DNA of 40,232 nt, from contig JAITRU010000011.1 in the NCBI GenBank assembly GCA_031288225.1, positions 1 to 40,232 of the forward strand. Reading direction: 5' to 3'. A program made the translations under genes and the position numbers. Shown here one piece after another: positions 8,935 through 18,289 of this stretch. The stretch comes from Holosporaceae bacterium (GTDB lineage Bacteria > Pseudomonadota > Alphaproteobacteria > UBA3830). Positions within the stretch are counted from its first letter, which is position 1. Each line of letters opens with the position of its first letter. Under the pieces are notes generated by a model. That model searched no databases and was not told the origin of the DNA. It saw nothing but the letters and a program-made list of their open reading frames with translations.

Positions 8935-9123
8935 ATGAGTAAGAATGAGGTTGATGTTGCTCCGTTGAGTGATGATGAGCGCCAGCGGTGTGAGGTTTGG
9001 ACAAGGGTTATGGGTTATCATCGTCCGCTGTCGTACTTTAATATTGGGAAAAAAGGAGAGCACGCGGAGCGAGTGCATTTTCTGGAATCCGTAACTTTTG
9101 GATCTTGTTGTTCTGATCGCTAA
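8935..9123 (+). CDS. Stand-alone glycyl-radical domain protein (NrdD C-terminus-like)
   Basis: This 62-residue protein resembles only the extreme C-terminus of anaerobic class III ribonucleotide reductase NrdD. CEVWTRVMGYHRPLSYFNIG aligns with the glycyl-radical loop, the RVCGY of E. coli NrdD with Gly681, followed by the conserved FN-GK region. The ten-stranded barrel and the zinc-binding cysteine pairs of NrdD are absent. GGAGG lies about 10 nt before the ATG. The gene sits directly before nrdG, whose product installs glycyl radicals. Short proteins of this kind are known and usually annotated as NrdD, but they cannot reduce ribonucleotides alone. By analogy with YfiD/GrcA for pyruvate formate-lyase it could be a spare radical domain; this is inference. 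Confidence 0.8.
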   Translation: MSKNEVDVAPLSDDERQRCEVWTRVMGYHRPLSYFNIGKKGEHAERVHFLESVTFGSCCSDR

Positions 9124-9127
9124 GGAC

Positions 9128-9799
9128 ATGGCTCTCGGCATCGGTGGTGTAGTATCGTTTACCACGGTTGATTATCCGTCTCACATTGCCGCGGTTGTGT
9201 TTCTGCAGGGTTGTTGCTGGAGGTGTGGCTATTGTCATAATCCACATTTGCAGATGTTATCGGCAAGAGACGCGATTCTCTGGAAGGATGTTTTGGGTTT
9301 ACTGAAAAAGAGAGTCGGTTTCATAGAGGCCGTGGTCTTCAGTGGAGGGGAACCGCTAGTTCAGGAGTCGCTACCAGCTGCGGTGGCCGATGTTAGGCAG
9401 ATCGGGTTATTGGTGGGGTTGCATACGGCTGGTGCTGTGCCGGAAATGCTAGCTGCCATCGTACCCCAGCTTGATTGGGTTGGATTCGATGTGAAGTACG
9501 TGTTCGATGAATACGCTCTGGTCACCGGTGTTGATGGCAGTGGCGCTAGGGCTCGTGAAAGCCTGAGGATTCTATTGGATTCCAATGTTTCGTTGGAAGT
9601 TAGAATCACTCTCTGTGAGCAAATAACAGCTGAAAAGCTGATGGAAATTGTCCGGGAGATCTCTTCTATGGGAGTTAGGGCTTTAGTTTTGCAAAAATGT
9701 CGAGACAAGAATGAAAATGTAGTTGAACATTCGGTGTTTTCTGATAAACTCCTGTGGGAGGAGGCGTCTACCTACTTTGATCGGTTGTGTATGCGGTAG
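9128..9799 (+). CDS. nrdG: NrdG-type radical-SAM glycyl-radical activating protein
   Basis: Radical-SAM enzyme expected to abstract hydrogen from the glycine of a partner protein, using S-adenosylmethionine and a 4Fe-4S cluster. The cluster motif CCWRCGYCHNP (CxxxCxxC) follows the family N-terminus IGGVVSFTTVDYP. VVFSGGEPLVQ is the SAM-binding GGE motif. The ATG at 9128 gives 223 residues and an N-terminus that aligns with the family. AAGGA lies almost against it, so an upstream TTG at 9098 overlapping the previous gene cannot be excluded. No full-length nrdD is present in the window. Confidence 0.88.
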   Translation: MALGIGGVVSFTTVDYPSHIAAVVFLQGCCWRCGYCHNPHLQMLSARDAILWKDVLGLLKKRVGFIEAVVFSGGEPLVQESLPAAVADVRQIGLLVGLHTAGAVPEMLAAIVPQLDWVGFDVKYVFDEYALVTGVDGSGARARESLRILLDSNVSLEVRITLCEQITAEKLMEIVREISSMGVRALVLQKCRDKNENVVEHSVFSDKLLWEEASTYFDRLCMR

Positions 9800-9845
9800 T
9801 TGGTCGCTGATGGGATTATAGTTACAACAAGATAGGATCTGAGAT

Positions 9846-10106
9846 ATGGCTAACCATAAGTCGGCTTTAAAGAGAATAAGACAAAATAAAAAGAGAATGC
9901 ACCATAACATCGATAGGATAAGTCGCATAAGAACTTTCATAAAGAAATTTGTTGCAAGCCTGGGTGGTGCGAATGCAGCGGACGGCTTTGTGCGATCTCA
10001 GTCTGAAATTCAAAAAGGTGTCTCCAAGGGCGTTCTGCACCCAAATACGGCGAGTCGCAAAGTTTCGCGCTTGCACAAGATGCTGAAATCAACGGAACCT
10101 AGGTAA
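9846..10106 (+). CDS. rpsT: Small ribosomal subunit protein S20
   Basis: Primary 16S rRNA-binding protein of the 30S subunit. MANHKSALKRIRQNKKRMHHN is the typical S20 start, the protein is highly basic and helical, and VLHPNTASRKVSRLHKML is the conserved C-terminal helix. The 86-residue length is standard. AGGA lies 7 nt before the ATG. The position between nrdG and dnaA is noteworthy because rpsT next to dnaA is common in Alphaproteobacteria. Confidence 0.97.
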   Translation: MANHKSALKRIRQNKKRMHHNIDRISRIRTFIKKFVASLGGANAADGFVRSQSEIQKGVSKGVLHPNTASRKVSRLHKMLKSTEPR

Positions 10107-10227
10107 GAAAGAACTTTTTGTACTTTTTTGTATATTAGTAATTCACAGGGTGTATGTAGGCGTGGCCTTGGTGTGTGTTCTTTTGTTTAGTTTCTGCGTC
10201 CATTTGTGTTTTTAAGACAATCAAGTG

Positions 10228-11640
10228 ATGTCTAAAGTTTCAGAAAAAATTTCTCATAGTAAGGCTGGTGTCATGGACGTTTGGGCTGCCATTTATAAAA
10301 GGTTGCAAATTCATCTTGGCGCTTCCGTCGCCGATAGCTGGATATCTCCGCTCTCCCTAAGTAGGATAGAGGATGGTGTGCTGTACCTGCGTGCACCAAG
10401 CCTGTTTCTGCGGGATTGGGTACAGAATAATTATTCTGACAGAATTCTTCTCTGCAGCAAGCAAGAAAATAAAGATATAAAAGAAATTGATATATTCGTG
10501 TCAGAATGTTCTTGTGATGTTGCCGAGGGAAAAAATACTGAACCTGGCGAAAAGGTGGTTCCTTTCGGCGGAACATTGTCGTTCACCGAAAGAGTGAAGT
10601 TAGATGAAGCCCAGGATCTGGGTATACCGTTGGATCCACGGCTGACATTCGAGAATTTTGTGGTGGGCAAACCAAATGAACTAGCATATGCCGCGGCCGT
10701 AAGAATTGCCGAATCAGATAAGGTGGCATTTAATCCGCTATTTCTCTACGGATCCGTTGGATTGGGCAAAACGCATTTGATGAATGCCATTGCCTGGAGC
10801 ATAAAATCCAGATCTCCCAATAGGAATATCGCCTATTTATCCGCCGAAAAATTTATGTATCAATTTGTGCGGGCTGTGCGATTTAGGGATACCATGCTCT
10901 TCAAGGAGCAGTTCCGATCAGTGGATGTGCTTATGATTGATGATATCCAATTTATCTGCGGAAAAGATTCTACACAGGAAGAATTTTTTCATACCTTTAA
11001 TGCATTGGTAGATAATAAGCGGCAAGTTATAGTTTCAGCGGATAAATCGCCGTCTGATCTTGATGGAATGGAGGATCGCCTTAAGTCTCGTCTTGGTTGG
11101 GGATTGGTAGCTGATATTCACCCAACTACCTATGAGTTGAGAATTGGTATTCTGCAATCCAAGGCTGCTATGTGTCTAGTGAAAATTCCTGATAGGGTTT
11201 TGGAATTTGTAGCCCATAAAATTACTTCTAATGTTAGGGAATTGGAAGGAGCGCTTAACAGAATTGTAGCAAATGCAATGTTTGTTGGAAGAGAAGTTAC
11301 CGTTGACAGCGCAAAGGAAGTTTTGGCGGATTTACTGCGCACCAATGACCGAAAAATTTCCATTGAAGAAATACAAAAAAAAGTTGCATCCCATTATGCA
11401 ATAAGACTTAGCGACATGTCATCTACTCGCCGTGTGAGACAAATTGCTCTACCGCGGCAGGTGGCTATGTACTTGGCAAAAAAGATAACAACCATGTCAT
11501 TGCCAGAAATTGGGAAAAACTTTGGCGGACGAGATCATACCACGGTCATGCATGCTATTCGAAAAATAGACGAATTAGTAGCAACAGACGAAAATGTAGC
11601 AGAAGATATCGCGTTGCTTATGAAAATTTTGGAAAAATAA
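10228..11640 (+). CDS. dnaA: Chromosomal replication initiator DnaA
   Basis: AAA+ ATPase that opens the replication origin. Domain I (residues about 10-80) contains SWISPLSLSRIEDGVLYL. The AAA+ core has Walker A GSVGLGKTH near residue 176 and Walker B VLMIDDIQF, and ends with the REL-EGALNRI region. Domain IV carries the DNA-binding signature GGRDHTTVMHAIRKI. The product is 470 residues from the ATG at 10228 (a GTG lies one codon earlier), a normal length. The upstream region has a single near-match to a DnaA box (TAATTCACA near 10138), so an origin is not evident here. Confidence 0.98.
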   Translation: MSKVSEKISHSKAGVMDVWAAIYKRLQIHLGASVADSWISPLSLSRIEDGVLYLRAPSLFLRDWVQNNYSDRILLCSKQENKDIKEIDIFVSECSCDVAEGKNTEPGEKVVPFGGTLSFTERVKLDEAQDLGIPLDPRLTFENFVVGKPNELAYAAAVRIAESDKVAFNPLFLYGSVGLGKTHLMNAIAWSIKSRSPNRNIAYLSAEKFMYQFVRAVRFRDTMLFKEQFRSVDVLMIDDIQFICGKDSTQEEFFHTFNALVDNKRQVIVSADKSPSDLDGMEDRLKSRLGWGLVADIHPTTYELRIGILQSKAAMCLVKIPDRVLEFVAHKITSNVRELEGALNRIVANAMFVGREVTVDSAKEVLADLLRTNDRKISIEEIQKKVASHYAIRLSDMSSTRRVRQIALPRQVAMYLAKKITTMSLPEIGKNFGGRDHTTVMHAIRKIDELVATDENVAEDIALLMKILEK

Positions 11641-11669
11641 ATGACAATTTCAATTTTTGATATTGTCGT
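11641..11669. terminator. Hairpin between convergent dnaA and comEC
   Basis: GACAAT-T-TCAA, a 3-nt TTT loop, then TTGA-T-ATTGTC form a 10-bp stem with one T:T mismatch. It lies in the 51-bp gap where dnaA and comEC run head-on and could stop transcription from both sides. U-runs are weak, so confidence is moderate. Confidence 0.5.
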
Positions 11670-11691
11670 GTTTGGCAAAAAAACTCATTTA

Positions 11692-13737
11692 TTATGACCA
11701 AGGACGTTGGGTCCCGTCCGTGGATAATTTCCGCTTAGATGGCAGAAATATTACTTCGGAACATTTGTTAGATTCTCGATTGGCAAATAGCATAAGATCA
11801 TCATCGATATTCATGGTCGCATACTTGCTCTTGCTACGACCGTGCCTATTTGTACTATTCTTGCGAATTTTCTTCACACCGGCGGCATCTGTTTTTATCA
11901 AAATGCGTCTGTTCTTGATGTGTGCCACATAGGTGTGTTTGTCTACTTGAGAGATGTATTTTCGGCATGCCTTCGAATCGAACCTTTCGCGTTTCTGTAG
12001 ACCAACGGATTTGGTCCATGCATCGCCAATGGACCGAAAATAACCCAAATGATTGAAGCAGGCGACTGTATTAGTCTTGATACCAATGGTTTTTGCATTT
12101 GGCGCTAGGAAAATGTCCGCAGTTGGTTGCAAAAAATAGATGGCAACACCAACCGGAATTCCAACGAATCCAATACGATTTATGCGATGTCTTAGCAGCG
12201 TAATTAGCAGCCCGGATAAAATAAGGATCGCCATTACGGTGCTAGACGGAGTCTGCATCACAAAAAATGATCCCGGCAATTGTGATATTTTTTCTGCAAT
12301 TTTTATCAGCAAATCCAAGCAATATTCCAGCAGCAATAGCATCGGTCTTGCCGCATCGAATATCATAAAAAACAACGCCGTAATTGTCGTTGGCATGATG
12401 ACAAATCCCATCAATGGAATAGCAATAACGTTCGCTAAAATACTGTTGAGAGTCAACTGATTGAATACGCTTACGGAAAATAGCGTCGTTGGTATGGAGG
12501 CAATAACGGTCGTTAGCATCACATTTGCTAGCCATTTTGTGCCGACGGGAAATCGCAATTCACGTTCGTAGAAAGCAACAATCGCAATAACTGCTCCAAA
12601 TGACATCTGGAAACTAGGAAACAATATAACTTCCGGCATCAATAGCATAATGATGGTCGCGGCTATGGCCACTGATCGCATCGTAAGTGCTGTACGATCC
12701 AGCAATATAGCTGCCATTATCAATGTATGCATGATAAATGCCCGTATGGATGGAACTGAGCAACCGGATATGAACAGATACAGCAGCACAACGATCCATG
12801 ATAGGCAAGCGGCTATTTTTTTCGTATTATAATACATTGATATAGGCAGAATGCAGCATAATAGTATTCGCAGAAGCCAGAAAATGAAAAATCCGATTAT
12901 ACCCATGTGCAATCCAGAAATAGCCAGAATGTGAGCTATGCCGGAGTTGGCGAAATATGATCTGATTTGTTTTGAAATTTCAGCCTTATTGCCGGTTATA
13001 AGTGCCTTGGCTATGGCAGCCGGATTGGTCGAGAGATTGGTGCTAATTTTCTGATCAATTTTGTGACGAAGTTGGTCCATAAATAGCAACAAAGATTGTT
13101 TTGGACTTGCTTTTTCTATGACTGGAGCCCTAATGATAAAACCACGAGCGGCAATCTTTTTGAAATACAACTGTTTTTTAAAATCATAGGCTCCCGGAAA
13201 AGCTTGGCCATAAATCGGTGATAGTATCGCCAAAAACGATACCTTCGTACCTGGAGAATAATCTTCCGTTGAAATTAAAGCTTTTTTCCCCTTCCAAGTG
13301 AGATGCAACCTATTGGATTTTTCGAATGGTTCATCAAATCCAAAATTTTTTCGACGACCTTGCACATGAACATCACTTACCACGAACGTCAATCCTTTCT
13401 CGGTTTTCTCACACGAGACCACTAGAGCATCGAAAGCGATTGGTCCAGCGATTTCTTTGTTTATCATTTGAGTACCCAGTTGTAGCGTTCTGAACTGCGA
13501 CACAAAAAATCCAAGGCTTATAAGGAAAAGTGCGCATGCCGGTACCACAAATTTTCCAGATAGCTTAACAGTTAAACATAGCAGCAACAGAGTTATGACA
13601 CAGACAGCGATATTTCCGTAAAAATTTGGTTCCCGTCGCAGAGAAAAATATAGGCAAATACCAAGTCCAATACAAACGGGTATCCAATTGACAATCCTAT
13701 GTTTTTCGCTTTCAAAAAACTCATCAATGAAATTCAC
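11692..13737 (-). CDS. comEC: ComEC/Rec2-family DNA-uptake channel protein
   Basis: Polytopic inner-membrane protein believed to form the channel that takes single-stranded DNA into the cytoplasm during natural transformation. There are N-terminal membrane helices and a soluble OB-like domain (DUF4131 type, residues about 60-210). The signature HILAISGLHMGIIGFF follows at about residue 270, and then a block of about ten membrane helices. The C-terminal domain of many ComEC proteins, with an HxHxDH metallo-hydrolase motif, is absent. The last 130 residues are basic and soluble. At 681 residues this matches the two-domain form frequent in Alphaproteobacteria. No other competence gene is in the window. 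Confidence 0.93.
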   Translation of the reverse strand: MNFIDEFFESEKHRIVNWIPVCIGLGICLYFSLRREPNFYGNIAVCVITLLLLCLTVKLSGKFVVPACALFLISLGFFVSQFRTLQLGTQMINKEIAGPIAFDALVVSCEKTEKGLTFVVSDVHVQGRRKNFGFDEPFEKSNRLHLTWKGKKALISTEDYSPGTKVSFLAILSPIYGQAFPGAYDFKKQLYFKKIAARGFIIRAPVIEKASPKQSLLLFMDQLRHKIDQKISTNLSTNPAAIAKALITGNKAEISKQIRSYFANSGIAHILAISGLHMGIIGFFIFWLLRILLCCILPISMYYNTKKIAACLSWIVVLLYLFISGCSVPSIRAFIMHTLIMAAILLDRTALTMRSVAIAATIIMLLMPEVILFPSFQMSFGAVIAIVAFYERELRFPVGTKWLANVMLTTVIASIPTTLFSVSVFNQLTLNSILANVIAIPLMGFVIMPTTITALFFMIFDAARPMLLLLEYCLDLLIKIAEKISQLPGSFFVMQTPSSTVMAILILSGLLITLLRHRINRIGFVGIPVGVAIYFLQPTADIFLAPNAKTIGIKTNTVACFNHLGYFRSIGDAWTKSVGLQKRERFDSKACRKYISQVDKHTYVAHIKNRRILIKTDAAGVKKIRKNSTNRHGRSKSKYATMNIDDDLMLFANRESNKCSEVIFLPSKRKLSTDGTQRPWS

Positions 13738-13847
13738 AATGTCTCCATTCGCAAGATTTGATTGTGTAAGCGAAAGTTATGCACTATGCTGTCGAAAATT
13801 TTACCTATATAATAGGCAGCATTAATTGATTATGGGTAAATGATCAC

Positions 13848-15254
13848 ATGGGTAATGTTGTTACACGGTTTGCCCCGTCTCCGACCGGTTTTCTGCACAT
13901 AGGAGGAGCAAGGACAGCGCTTTTCAATTGGCTTTTGGCCCGTCATTATGGAGGAAAATTTCTCCTGCGCATAGAGGATACTGATCGAGCCAGATCCACT
14001 CAGGAAGCCGTAGACGCAATTTTTGATGGATTGAAATGGCTTGGCATTGAGTGGGACGATGAGCCGGTGTTCCAATTTTCGAGATGTGGACGTCATGTTG
14101 AGTTGGCGGAACAGTTGGTAAAAAATGGCGCTGCCTACTATTGCTATTGCTCTCCGCAGGAATTGGAACAAATGCGGGAGGAAGCAAAAGCAAAAGGCTT
14201 ACCATACAAGTACAATGGTAGATGGCGAGATGTGGATCCACGGGATGCTCCTGCCGGAATAAAGCCGGTAATTCGACTCAAAGCTCCCACTGCCGGCACA
14301 ACTGTGTTGATGGATATAGTACAAGGCAATGTTGCGGTTGCCAATGATCAACTGGATGATATGATCCTGGTGCGCAGCGATGGAACACCAACGTTTATGC
14401 TATCGGTGGTGGTGGACGACCACGACATGGGCATTACTCATGTCATTCGGGGAGATGATCACCTCACCAATACATTCCGCCAGATTCAAATTTATGAGGC
14501 ATTTGGATGGAAACTACCTCTGTTTGGACATATTCCGCTTATCCATGGTTCAGACGGAGCAAAACTTTCAAAACGCCATGGTGCTCTTGGTGTGAACAGT
14601 TATCGAAACATGGGATTTTTGCCGGAAGCCCTATGCAACTGCCTGCTGCGCCTTGGGTGGTCGCATGGAAATGACGAGATTATTTCAATGCAGCAGGCCG
14701 TAGAATGGTTTACTACAGATAATCTCGGGAAATCACCTTCCAGGTTCGATTTTGCAAAATTAACAAATATGAATGGGCATTACCTGCGGGAAGCAGATAA
14801 TAATAGGTTATTGAATTATATCCTAACCGCCTCCGGTGACATTGCCGAAGAAAAACGCGATCGTCTGCGCCTTGGCATGAATGGCTTGAAACAAAGAGCC
14901 AAGACTTTGCTTGAATTACAAGATCTATCCATGATATATATAGATGATTTTTGGTGTCCATTGCCGGATGAGTTTGGACTCTTTAGGGCCGGAGTAGAAA
15001 TCGACCTTGCCGACGCTCTTAAAAATGTCGTTATTTGTTTTGGACATCTAGCAGAATGGACAGAGAAGGGTCTCGAAATTACCCTGAAGGAACTAGCTTC
15101 CAACAGTGGAGTGGCCTTCGGAAAAATTGCTCAGCTGTTGCGGAATATATTGGCTCGTAGAAAAGTCACGCCAGGCATCTTTGAGATGTTGGTGGTGTTT
15201 GGTCGCGAGGAAAGCATAAGGCGGATTGAATTGTTTTTGGATTATTACTGCTAG
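13848..15254 (+). CDS. gltX: Glutamate--tRNA ligase
   Basis: Class I aminoacyl-tRNA synthetase that charges tRNA-Glu. The N-terminus contains FAPSPTGFLHIGGARTALF (HIGH motif HIGG) and the KMSKS-equivalent KLSKRHG lies near residue 243. HVIRGDDHLTNTFRQ is the family motif between them. The C-terminal anticodon-binding domain follows and the length of 468 aa is normal. It is the first gene of a long plus-strand run. TATAAT at 13808-13813 lies about 35 nt upstream of the ATG. Whether it also mischarges tRNA-Gln cannot be told from this window, since gatCAB and glnS are not here. Confidence 0.97.
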   Translation: MGNVVTRFAPSPTGFLHIGGARTALFNWLLARHYGGKFLLRIEDTDRARSTQEAVDAIFDGLKWLGIEWDDEPVFQFSRCGRHVELAEQLVKNGAAYYCYCSPQELEQMREEAKAKGLPYKYNGRWRDVDPRDAPAGIKPVIRLKAPTAGTTVLMDIVQGNVAVANDQLDDMILVRSDGTPTFMLSVVVDDHDMGITHVIRGDDHLTNTFRQIQIYEAFGWKLPLFGHIPLIHGSDGAKLSKRHGALGVNSYRNMGFLPEALCNCLLRLGWSHGNDEIISMQQAVEWFTTDNLGKSPSRFDFAKLTNMNGHYLREADNNRLLNYILTASGDIAEEKRDRLRLGMNGLKQRAKTLLELQDLSMIYIDDFWCPLPDEFGLFRAGVEIDLADALKNVVICFGHLAEWTEKGLEITLKELASNSGVAFGKIAQLLRNILARRKVTPGIFEMLVVFGREESIRRIELFLDYYC

Positions 15255-15264
15255 GAGAAAAGTT

Positions 15265-16818
15265 GTGAAGCGTGGTATTTATATTAGGTTCGGTTTCCGC
15301 GTATCTGGAATGGTTTTAGGTGTTCTTATGGGGGTGTTGTTTGCTGTTAATGAAAGCGTACATACGACAGCGCCTGGGGTGAACGCTCAGCAGGGACAAA
15401 AAAAACCATCTAAGCAATTGCCAACGCTACGCGAGAGGGAAATCTCATTACATGAGTCCATCAGATCAGCACTCAACTATAATCTTAAGCTATACGTCAG
15501 CAGATCAGAGAAACAGATCGCCGAAGTTGAGTATGATAAAGCAAAAATATCATTTTTCCCGGATGTTAGAGCGCATTTGAGCATGGGGATTGGGAAACAA
15601 AATACCAGCGGCTGGAACGAGCAAGGCATGCAAATTCCCGAGCGCGATCTGCATCCCTCCGAAACGCAGTTTGGTGTAACCGTTGCCCAAAATCTCTTCA
15701 ATGGATTCTCGACAACCAATAACATGTACGCTGCCGGTTTCATTGCCCAATCAAAGCAGTATAAGCTAAAGCATGATGAGCAAGAGTTAATCATTCAGGT
15801 AGTCGAAGCTTATCTTAATATTTGGTGCGGTAGGCAGAAAGTGCAGGCCTATAAGAAAAGAGAAGAAAACATTTATAAGTTTTACATGGCTAGGAAAAGT
15901 AGCTATGATGTCGGCACTGGTACTCAGGCAGAAATTGCAGAGGCAAATTCAAAATACCAGACAGCGGTGTCCGAACGTATTAATGCTGAGACAGAGCTAA
16001 TTTCCGCCGAATCACAGTTCGCATATCTAACCGGTATGAGTGCAAATGGAAAAATAGAGTTACCAATTTTGAATGCACAGTTACCAAAGAATTTGGAAAC
16101 TCTCATAGCCATAGCAAAGGTATCGTCCCCCGGCGTAAAAAGTAGCAGATTGCAGGAAGATGCCGCTGATAAGAGATTGTCTGCAATCAAGGGAGCATTG
16201 GCTCCATCCTGCGATCTTTCGCTTCATGCAGACAGAAAAATCGGCAAATATGGTAATGATAATCGTGCCGGCGACAATTACTCAAAGTCTCTTGGAGCAT
16301 CTTTAAGTGTTACTATTCCTATTTTTGCCAATAAGCAAGGTAACACATACTCAGAGATTGAGGCAGCCAATCAGGAAGCACTCAAAGCAAGGTTTATGGC
16401 TGAAAATACAACCACAGAAGTAATTAACGCCAGTATTGTAAACTGGAGCACATACGCGTCCGCTAATGCCCGTATTCAGTCAAGCCAGGCCGCAGTTGAC
16501 AGTGCTGAGATAAGTTCCAAGGCTAATCTGGAAGAAGAAGCAGTTGGGTTGAAATCGAACACCGAAATTTGGGCGAACGAAAATACTTTGTTGGAAGCAA
16601 AGGTGAGTTTATTTAAGGCTCAAACTGAAAAAATCGTCGCCTATGTTAAGCTAAAAGCCTTAATGGGAGACTTAACGCTGGGATCCGTATCCAATTGTCT
16701 GAAGCACAGCTATGGGGCCAGCACCAGAGCTGTAGTCAGCAATGTGCCTGCTAATACAAAAAGAGCAGCTCGTCCAAAATCAGTGAAGCGCCCAGTTGCT
16801 AGGAAAGATGCGCCCTGA
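15265..16818 (+). CDS. tolC: TolC-family outer membrane efflux protein
   Basis: Trimeric outer-membrane channel and periplasmic duct for type I secretion or multidrug efflux. The N-terminus has a signal peptide (basic start, then VSGMVLGVLMGVLFAV). Two related halves follow, each with helical hairpins and beta strands: SLHESIRSALNYNLKL begins the first, and GVTVAQNLFNGFSTTNNMYA matches the TolC strand-turn region. The C-terminal 45 residues are basic and Pro/Ala-rich. I chose GTG at 15265 because AGGAG lies 8 nt upstream and the start is 10 nt past the gltX stop; an earlier in-frame start would overlap gltX. Its inner-membrane partners are not in this window. Confidence 0.9.
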   Translation: MKRGIYIRFGFRVSGMVLGVLMGVLFAVNESVHTTAPGVNAQQGQKKPSKQLPTLREREISLHESIRSALNYNLKLYVSRSEKQIAEVEYDKAKISFFPDVRAHLSMGIGKQNTSGWNEQGMQIPERDLHPSETQFGVTVAQNLFNGFSTTNNMYAAGFIAQSKQYKLKHDEQELIIQVVEAYLNIWCGRQKVQAYKKREENIYKFYMARKSSYDVGTGTQAEIAEANSKYQTAVSERINAETELISAESQFAYLTGMSANGKIELPILNAQLPKNLETLIAIAKVSSPGVKSSRLQEDAADKRLSAIKGALAPSCDLSLHADRKIGKYGNDNRAGDNYSKSLGASLSVTIPIFANKQGNTYSEIEAANQEALKARFMAENTTTEVINASIVNWSTYASANARIQSSQAAVDSAEISSKANLEEEAVGLKSNTEIWANENTLLEAKVSLFKAQTEKIVAYVKLKALMGDLTLGSVSNCLKHSYGASTRAVVSNVPANTKRAARPKSVKRPVARKDAP

Positions 16819-16827
16819 TCCACCATT

Positions 16828-18159
16828 GTGCCGCGCATGCCGGATAAGCGCCTCATCAATAATGTAATAACATTTGGCTGCAGATTAAATGCCAGTGAAT
16901 CTGAGTCCATCATGGAAATTGCAGCTGATGCTGGTCTTGAAGGGTTCACGATTATAAATACCTGCGCGGTAACGGCAGAAGCCGAGAGAAAATTACGCCA
17001 GACCATTCGAAAACTTTATAGCGAGAATAAAAACGTCAAGATAATTCTAACCGGGTGTGCATCCCAGCTGCACGCGGATTCTTACCTTAAAATGGATGGA
17101 GTAGTAGGCATTATTCCCAACGATAAAAAGTTATTGCTGCAGGAATATCAAAAATACCTGCACAAGCAGGATAACGATGTAAGTTACGGTAGCAGCGGCG
17201 ACAGTCGTGATGGCTCTGCTAAACAAAGTCTCAGCACTTCGGTTATGGCTTCAGCTTCGGTTTCGTTAGATCTGCAGAAACGACCACAGAAAGTGCGCGG
17301 ATTTTTGCAAATCCAGAATGGGTGCGATCAGCGTTGCACCTATTGCGTAGTCAGAATAACTCGGGGCCGCAATGTTAGCTATGCCAGCGATGATATTCTG
17401 CGGCTAGCAAGAAATATGATCCACAAAGGATATGCGGAAGTTGTATTGACGGGTGTTAACATTACCTCCTACGGTCGTGATAAGGGCACCGACAGTAAAT
17501 TAGCGTTTCTTATCCATTATCTGCTACAAAATATTCCAGAACTCAAGAGACTGAGGCTGTCATCTCTTGATCCAGCCGACATCGACCAAAATTTACTGGA
17601 CGTAATTGGCGGTGAAGAGAGGCTAATGCCACATATTCACGAAAGCATTCAATCCGGAGATAATATGATACTACGGCGCATGATGAGAAGGCATTCCCGG
17701 GAACAAGTGATCGAAATAAACAAAAAAATCGCGGCAATTCGTCCGGAAACAATATTTGGAGCCGATTTCATCGTTGGATTTCCAACTGAAACGGATGAAA
17801 TGTTTGCTAACAGCGTTGGTTTGCTGGCGGAAGCGAACCTGACACTGTCCCATGTATTTCCATTCTCTGCTCGACCAGGAACGCCAGCTGCTCTAATGCC
17901 GCAGGTTAGCGGAACCATCATATCAACCCGATCGGAAGAGTTGCGCTCCAGATCTCGCGCGGTGTTGGATCAAAAGCTATCTGAATTTGTGGGTAATAGT
18001 GTACATGTTTTAGCGGAAAACGCCACTAACGCAAAAACCGACTCATTTTTAAAAGCAAAATCTATGAATACCATGATAGCTGGCAAGATTTATAAATTCG
18101 AATGCCTGTTGGTAGACAAAGGAACCATGGTTGGAATTGCCAAAGAGATGGTATGCTAA
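16828..18159 (+). CDS. mtaB: tRNA t6A37 methylthiotransferase MtaB
   Basis: Radical-SAM methylthiotransferase that converts t6A37 to ms2t6A37 in ANN-decoding tRNAs. The N-terminal domain begins INNVITFGCRLNASESE and has the further cysteines INTCAVTAEAER and LTGCASQ that hold the auxiliary cluster. The radical-SAM motif is NGCDQRCTYCVV (CxxxCxxC). FGADFIVGFPTETDEMF and a C-terminal TRAM-like region follow. The short MtaB-like N-terminus and GCRLN favour MtaB over MiaB (GCQMN) and RimO. The start is GTG 16828 or ATG 16837; neither has a good Shine-Dalgarno. A terminator follows the gene. Confidence 0.92.
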   Translation: MPRMPDKRLINNVITFGCRLNASESESIMEIAADAGLEGFTIINTCAVTAEAERKLRQTIRKLYSENKNVKIILTGCASQLHADSYLKMDGVVGIIPNDKKLLLQEYQKYLHKQDNDVSYGSSGDSRDGSAKQSLSTSVMASASVSLDLQKRPQKVRGFLQIQNGCDQRCTYCVVRITRGRNVSYASDDILRLARNMIHKGYAEVVLTGVNITSYGRDKGTDSKLAFLIHYLLQNIPELKRLRLSSLDPADIDQNLLDVIGGEERLMPHIHESIQSGDNMILRRMMRRHSREQVIEINKKIAAIRPETIFGADFIVGFPTETDEMFANSVGLLAEANLTLSHVFPFSARPGTPAALMPQVSGTIISTRSEELRSRSRAVLDQKLSEFVGNSVHVLAENATNAKTDSFLKAKSMNTMIAGKIYKFECLLVDKGTMVGIAKEMVC

Positions 18160-18181
18160 GCTAAATACCGGGGAGAGCTTG

Positions 18182-18211
18182 AGAAGGCAATGGAGTGCCT
18201 TCTTGCTTTTT
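18182..18211 (+). terminator. Rho-independent terminator after mtaB
   Basis: AGAAGGCA (18182-18189) and TGCCTTCT (18196-18203) form a perfect 8-bp stem with a 6-nt loop, followed by TGCTTTTT. It closes the gltX-tolC-mtaB run immediately upstream of the rpsP promoter. Confidence 0.88.
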
Positions 18212-18214
18212 GAT

Positions 18215-18245
18215 TTGACAAAACACCTGGGATTGTGCTTATACT
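18215..18245 (+). promoter_or_regulatory. Promoter of the rpsP-rimM-trmD operon
   Basis: A perfect TTGACA (18215-18220) and TATACT (18240-18245) lie just after the terminator, with a 19-nt spacer that is slightly long (18 if the -10 is read as TTATAC). The rpsP start is about 45 nt downstream. Confidence 0.6.
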
Positions 18246-18289
18246 AGCCGGTATCGTGATTGTAATTTTAGCAATTGGAGATTTTGATT

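Noticed and set aside
10107-10227. Replication origin next to dnaA
   Set aside because: Only one near-match to a DnaA box (TAATTCACA near 10138) and no cluster of boxes or clear AT-rich 13-mers. A perfect TTATCCACA near 7157 is isolated inside the lipoprotein gene.
15226-15264. Earlier start for the TolC-family gene
   Set aside because: It would overlap gltX and put Trp/Arg-rich residues before the signal peptide. GTG 15265 has a well-placed AGGAG.
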